Shown here piece by piece: positions 55,804-64,000 of a DNA stretch of 64,000 nt (position 1 is the first letter of the stretch; each line of letters begins with the position of its first letter). This DNA is from Diphasiastrum complanatum (Eukaryota > Streptophyta > Lycopodiopsida > Lycopodiales > Lycopodiaceae): assembly GCA_029204225.1 (NCBI GenBank), contig CM055098.1, forward strand, positions 16,018,858-16,082,857. The letters are read 5' to 3'. A program made the translations under genes and the position numbers. Below the pieces are notes generated by a model. The model was given only the letters and a program-made list of their open reading frames with translations. It had not been told where the DNA came from and did not search any database.

Positions 55804-56660
55804 CTCCCCCTTAAGCTAACTGCTACAAATCTAAACTGCAATTGAGATTTATCATATCTACTAAAGTAGAATACATTAGAGGAGTTTTGAGCTCCAAAAA
55901 GACCCTTTAAGAATTCGTGCAAGATGTAGTTTATATTATTAAAATATTATAACACTAATACTTTTGCCTTGCCATAACTTTTTAATCGTAGCTCAGATGT
56001 ATGTCATTAACATATCATTAGAAAGCCCTTGTTGAGCGCTTTCCAATGCACCAAACTCCGCTAAATTTGGACTTACCACTAAAAAGTTATGCCATTTTTA
56101 GTGTGAAATCAAAATGTGGACTCAAAAAGTTACGTTACGTAGATTTCAAATTTGAGTGTTTTAATTGGTCCATGTGGAAGAAAAAATTGAGAAAAAATAT
56201 AAAAAGAATCTTTACAAAGGGTTTTTTTTGGATTTAGAACTCCTCTAATGTTTATCTCTAGACAATCGCTTTGTCAAAATATCAGCCAACATACTGTCTA
56301 TATGATAGTAATTTAGTACAACATCTTTATTCTGAACTTTATCTTTAAGAAAATAGAATTGAACTTCTATATGCTTAGTTCTATTATGAGTTCGTGGGTT
56401 CAGACATAAAGCTATTCAGCTCTGATTGTCGCACTGGAGTATTGTTGGACCGATTTTTGGGAAATTGCAGATCTTGCAGCAGCCTCCTTAGACAAATTAT
56501 CTCCTTCACTGCTGATGTAGCTACGACATATTCGGATTCTGTAGAGGACAACGAAATGTATTTCTGCTTTCTGTTGTTCCATGAAATAGGTCCTCCTACA
56601 AGGAAACAAATATAACTTGATGTGGATTTTTTGGTATCCACCAAGTTCTAAATTGAGAGA
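55804..56660 (-). pseudogene. Element D RNase H and 3' internal part
   Basis: From about 56660 leftwards: VDTKKSTSSYICFLVGGPIS, WNNRKQKYISLSSTESEYVV, ATSAVKEIICLRRLLQDLQF, then LNPRTHNRTKHIEVQFYFLK and DVVLNYYHIDSMLADILTKR, the complete copia RNase H C-terminal half with one break near 56440. The part between the RNase H end (about 56230) and the polypurine tract is non-coding. RT and everything upstream are missing beyond 56660. Confidence 0.9.
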
Positions 56661-58455
<1,795 letters not shown>

Positions 58456-60133
58456 TGCGTGTCCTTTGAATGAATATGATGTATGATCAAACATAATAAA
58501 GCTTAACTAACATGGAAACACTAGTTCACATAGTATATTGATATCAATGAACCAATTATAACCCACATCAAAAGTCATTAAGAGTTTTTTGTGGTTTATA
58601 TTGTGTTACCTTCAATTAGCCTCTCAAATTCAACATTCATATATATAAGAATGTCCAAAACAATGCTAATTCATCATATTAATAGTTACACATTTACATA
58701 AAAATAATGTGATTCTAATGGAAAAATCATAAATCACCAATCAACATTTTCTCCTCAAAATTAAGTTGATGTTAACGTGTATGCCATCACGTTGACATGA
58801 TATTGACTTGTATGCCATCATGAAAGCAAAAAAAGTCAACAATTTCATAACAAAAATAATTGATGAATTTACCTTAACAAACAATATTTTTCGATGTAAC
58901 TATCAAAATATTGATTATTATTGAGAAAGCTTCTAGTAGATTTTAAGTCATTAAACACCATCTTTATAACCTTTGTTCATATGAGAGTTGTAGAGGTTGT
59001 ATTTTTGGATATTTTGAAATAGTCCATATCCTCATATTCAAAGTCAAGCTTGACAAAATACAAATTTCATTTTTTATGGTCAAAATCATATTTTGAATGA
59101 CATCGATCTCCTGATTGACAAGTGTTCTCCAAGTGTTGGCATGATGGTTAAAAATCTAGATTTGGGCTTCTCAAATGAGGTTATAATTATCGTCCTAGCA
59201 TGCATGTGAGGATACTCAAGGCCTTTGCTAGTACATTGAAGTCTTATGTTTGATGATTGTTGCAATTTAGACACCACAGGCTTGCCATTTGATTTTTGTT
59301 ACTATATCTTATGCCTAGCTAGAGGGCCAAATTATGTTTTGAGCTTGTTGTTTGGTAATTTGTTGTAGGACCAGTGCTTATACTATTAGATGTCTTGCAT
59401 TGAGTTGGTGGTTGGCTAAACTGTCAATATAGCATAGATTGTTGTAGAAAATTCATGGCCATTAAGCCTAGCCTCCATGTGTGGGGCACCCCATACAAGA
59501 TTAAGAAAAGTGTACTTTTCACCTGTGTGAGGACTTCTAAGGTGTGTGCAATAGCACATAGATCTATCTCAATTGATGCAAACAATCTAGCTTGAAACTT
59601 CTAAGGCAAGAGCACACAAGAAATGCATCTACCATTCAACGTTCACATTGCGAGGCAACTTTTGATGAAAAAAACTAAGTATGCAATTGGCTTGCTCTCG
59701 GTTGCCCTCGGGTAGAGAGAGAGTATGGAAAAAAATTCTAAGTGTTGGAAGCCCTCTCACCAAACTCACATAAGAAAAACTAAGTGTTGACTCAAACACA
59801 CTCACACTCATAGTAGCTCGAGATCCAAGGTAGGTGGGAACATATATCAATGATTGGACCACCCTCCTACCACCTCTTACAATGATTGGACCACTTATGG
59901 ATCATTTTGGTGCATCTCTTGCTAAGATTGGTCCAAATTGTCAAATGACATTATGAGGTGCATAGTCGCTAGCCCTCTACCATCAAGCCAAGTGTAAGCA
60001 ACCTACACTATCACGAGCTAATCCAAGTCTTAATTTGGCCTAATCACTTATTTACAAGTGTACAAGGGGTGGTTTTGACATAGAACCCCCAGAACTCAAG
60101 AGAGATAGTTTACAATTTTCACAAGAAAAAATG

Positions 60134-60136
<3 letters not shown>
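58456..60136. other. No gene seen
   Basis: AT-rich, no frame or clear repeat; 59695-59730 echoes the 'ctctctacccgag' words of the element C LTR in reverse (CTCGGGTAGAGAGAGA), so 59500-60110 may be an old LTR of that family. Confidence 0.4.

Positions 60137-60191
<55 letters not shown>
60137..60191 (+). repeat. (AT)n microsatellite
   Basis: About 27 unbroken AT units. It is followed by a GC-richer stretch with repeated GTCGTTGA and GCCGATGAT words (60205-60400). Confidence 0.97.
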
Positions 60192-60192
<1 letters not shown>

Positions 60193-60204
60193 TAGTAAAG
60201 AGTG

Positions 60205-60500
60205 CCCGTCGTTGACGGGCAATGGCGGCCGATGATTGGAAAATTTAGTATGTCGTTGACAGGTGATGATTTTTTGACCTAGCTTTTGGCCGATGATCTA
60301 GTGGGTATGCTCGTCGTTGATGGCGATCTGGGTGATGACCGATGATTTGGATGGCCGATGGTTTAAAAAGAAAGTTGATGGTCATTGACAGATGGCGGAT
60401 GAAGTCGAATGTGGCCGCACCTTTACACTGACCAATATTGGTTACAAACAATATTGAGTTTTGACCCATATTTTGGCTTGCGACCAATAGTCTATGTGGC
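60205..60500. repeat. Degenerate GCCGATGATT / CGTTGACGG repeats
   Basis: GTCGTTGACGGGC, GTCGTTGACAGG, GTCGTTGATGGC and several (G)GCCGATGAT(T/C) words recur over about 200 bp, unlike the AT-rich surroundings. Confidence 0.6.
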
Positions 60501-60578
60501 GGCCGATTCACATGGGTCAGGACGCATGTTGGGGGTGGAGTACGGGTGTGCATTATCACTCTCACACTTTACACACTT

Positions 60579-60613
60579 GAGAGAGAGAGAGAGAGAGAGA
60601 GAAATAAAATCTA

Positions 60614-60690
<77 letters not shown>
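60579..60690 (+). repeat. (GA)n and (GT)n microsatellites
   Basis: (GA)n at 60579-60601, and (GT)n at 60615-60690 followed by a poly-A of nine. Confidence 0.97.
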
Positions 60691-60696
<6 letters not shown>

Positions 60697-61368
60697 AAAG
60701 GCTTGTATGTGTTGTTGTATGAATTGGCAAACAGTAAGGTCTAGGTGTAACATAGGGGAGTGCCCGACCTTAGGTTCAACACTTGTCTAATTAATCAACT
60801 TAGAAAAGAGTGGGTTCAACACCAAATTTTAGGATATGTAAGGGCTTAGGTAGTGCGATGGGAAATTCTTAGGCAATAAGGCCACTTGGAATTCTAGATG
60901 CTTGGTAACGATAGAGCAAAGCAAGTTTTGAAATTTTATTGTATCAAAATTGTTTTCATTTTAGACAAACTATTATATTGAATTTGTAAAGTTTTTCAAA
61001 TACATTTTGAAAACCATCTTTTGTTTTGAGAATGTAGTACTCACCCCCACTTTAGATCATTTACTTCTATCTATTTTTTGTGAGCATCAAAGAAAAAGTG
61101 TTGAATTGAAATTCTATCCTGTCAAAAAGTCCTAATTTTAGACAAAATTGTCACCTAATCTCAAAAGTTCCATAAAATTCTGAAAATTTTGTCTTTGAGC
61201 ACTCCATATTTGAGCTAATTTTCATACAATCCCAAGTATAATCTAAAGTCCACGTGTATACCAAAATACCAGTGCTCGGGAAGATCAGCAAAGTATAGGA
61301 ATGGAATTGGAATAAATTCTCAAAAATAAGTATCATAAAATCTTTGACAATTCCTTACATATATATAC

Positions 61369-62176
<808 letters not shown>

Positions 62177-62697
62177 TCGCGTTTTAAAGGACCACCTCAA
62201 ACTCGCTGACCAATGCACAAAAATCTTGAAACTAATCTCTGAAAAAGAAAATGTTAATCAGAATTGCTTTGATTAACTAATTATGGATCCTAATTCAAGA
62301 AACAACATACTATTTCTTGAATATATTCGACATGACTGGAGCATTACGATTTAAAAATTTGTATTGTGGACTTAATCGCATTTACCAAAAAGATTCTGGA
62401 CAAAACTCTCGACAATTGAAAGCTATCCTAAATTTCACAACCTAGAGCATACAAAATCTAGATAAAGCGTGGCAAGGAGACATGCAATATTCAAACAATA
62501 ACTTCTTCTCTGAATAACAATAATTACCAGGAGGTGAAGAAGTTTTCGTTTGGTAAAGAATATCTGCATAATGCTCTTGCTGAGGAGATGAAGATGATTG
62601 TGGATCCTAGCTCAAGTGAGTGAAGGTAAGGGATCCAAGGATGCCATAGTGGCTGCAAAGAGGGTCGCAATGTTGTGGTCTATATTTTATAAAGGAT

Positions 62698-62988
62698 CCA
62701 ATTATTTTCAGGAATAGGGAAGCTGGTCTTCATAACACATTCAAATGGCACCCATTTCCAAAAGAGAAAAAGGAAAGTCCAACATGGTTGACGGATGCTC
62801 GTGATAATATCAATGCAGAGGACAAACTTGTACGTGCTGCTTTAAACACTTTCCGCGCACAACTTCTCATTACTGTGGACATGTTGTGTGCCTCGGAAGT
62901 TTTCCACCATACAAAGATTCGCTCACTCTCATGCAAGTACGGCGAATATGCTGTTGTCAATGCACAAAAATTAAATCAATTGTCCTAG
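62698..62988 (+). other. Unrecognised open stretch, possible exon
   Basis: DPIIFRNREAGLHNTFKWHP, FPKEKKESPTWLTDARDNIN, AEDKLVRAALNTFRAQLLIT and SLSCKYGEYAVVNAQKLNQL form one uninterrupted frame to a TAG. Codon use and composition look protein-like, but I do not recognise it. It may belong with the PHD-like exon 500 bp downstream. Confidence 0.3.
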
Positions 62989-63501
62989 ATACTCCAATTT
63001 TAGAAGATGGAACTTCAATATGCTGCAGTTAATCCAAAAAAATCAAATCATCTGCATTTGATACTCAATTTCCAAGATGTGAAGGCTCAATTCTACAACA
63101 GAGCAGTTGTTGATTTCAGAGCACCAACAATCAAATTACCCTAACACAAAAAACTATGATTATCAATAATCACTTCGTCTCGCTCAATCAAATCATCTAC
63201 ACTTAATACTTAATTTCTAGGAGGTAAAGGCTCGATTATGAAACAAAGCAGTTGTCGATTTTAGAGCACCTCAAATTACCCTAATACACAAAACTATGTA
63301 AATCACTTCGTCTCGCTAAATCCCGAAAGGGAATTGATAACCCTACGTCAAGGATCTTGTTCTTGAAAAGAAAATAAGAAAAATTGAATGCAAAAAAGAT
63401 GCGGTTCCTACTCTGTCAATAGCATCAAAACCACCAGAGAACATTATGGAATAAGCGAGAAAAGCAATCATCTATGCACAAAGAGTAAGTTGTTGTGGAT
63501 A

Positions 63502-63625
63502 AAAGACGATTCGTGAAAAGGGAAAAACCATCAAAGGAACAACATGAATGCAGAATGTGCGAAGATGTTGGTATTTCTTCGGAGTTGATTCAGTGTACGA
63601 AGTGTTGTCACAGGTTGCAACACAT
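63502..63625 (+). CDS. PHD-finger-like exon (partial)
   Basis: The frame DKRRFVKREKPSKEQ then HECRMCEDVGISSELIQCTK and CCHRLQHM has the spacing CxxCxDxG...LIxCxxCxxxxxHxxC found at the start of plant PHD-type zinc fingers (C-x2-C ... C-x2-C ... H-x2-C). It ends at a GT donor (GTAAGTAA at 63626), so the last Cys would be on the next exon. Upstream exon border is not certain. Confidence 0.4.
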
Positions 63626-64000
63626 GTAAGTAATAATCTTCAAGCATCTTACTTTTTTCTTGCACTTGAGTTTTAAGAGCAAGTAAGCTTCACTTGCAGC
63701 AAGATCAAATTACAAAAATGAACTTTCTAGTCTATGAGAATTTTTCTTGCTAGAAAATCATGTTGCCAATTTCATGTGAAACACAGTTCAACCTAATATT
63801 TCATGCTTTGTGACAAATGGGCAAAATCTTCAATACATTAAACTGTCATCATCATATAAACTAAATTTACATGATCCACCTTCAAAAGTTGAAATGTTGT
63901 TATCAAGACTGTTAGTTTTGAGCTTTTGAAGCGTGTAAAACCCAAAACACTGCAAAGTTGCCTTCCTTCTAGTGCATGATCGATGTAACATGCATAAAAT

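Overview
This window is nuclear DNA of a land plant. The evidence is plant-type Ty1/copia retrotransposons primed by initiator tRNA-Met, plant-only families (DUF1645, a MAKR-like protein, the plant HAD-like hydrolase), GT-AG introns, low GC and long microsatellites. Heavy nesting of retroelements and very long (CT)n, (TA)n and (GT)n tracts would suit a large, repeat-rich genome such as a gymnosperm, fern or lycophyte, but I cannot assign a species.

Layout. 1-4600: copia element A on the minus strand, 3' end outside the window. 8641-8727: a short tRNA-derived SINE. 8820-13410: an older copia remnant split by copia element B (9418-12856), a near-identical relative of A that has lost reverse transcriptase and RNase H and keeps a perfect 5-bp target duplication. 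13813-15346: 3' half of a plant HAD-like hydrolase gene with broken 5' end. 15.3-22.1 kb: mostly empty, with small tandem repeats. 22206-30570: the most unusual part (see below). 31340-32420: LINE remnant. 34402-35736: intact DUF1645 gene with a SINE just downstream. 38.3-42.7 kb: repeat and retroelement relics plus a broken DNA N4/N6-methyltransferase-like domain. 43953-45233: intact MAKR-like gene on the minus strand, convergent with the DUF1645 gene. 48.2-56.7 kb: at least four copia pieces, some inserted into others. 56.7-62.2 kb: few coding signals and a cluster of long microsatellites. A PHD-like exon lies near the right edge.

The 22.2-30.6 kb block reads as one decayed 8.4-kb DNA transposon with four genes in +,-,+,- order: (1) a spliced transposase-like gene with a CxxC, HxxHH and QGxE arrangement reminiscent of RAG1/Transib-type and unclassified eukaryotic transposases; (2) an unknown acidic protein; (3) a divergent histone H3 with centromeric-H3-like signature residues, whose frame continues into a possible Ulp1/C48 protease-like end; (4) an unknown protein. 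Genes 2 and 3 are divergent and share three matching leader blocks in mirror-image positions around a common promoter. Every in-frame stop in the four genes can be explained by one C-to-T change, as expected for a methylated, silenced element. A transposon carrying its own centromere-type H3 is the finding I would follow first.
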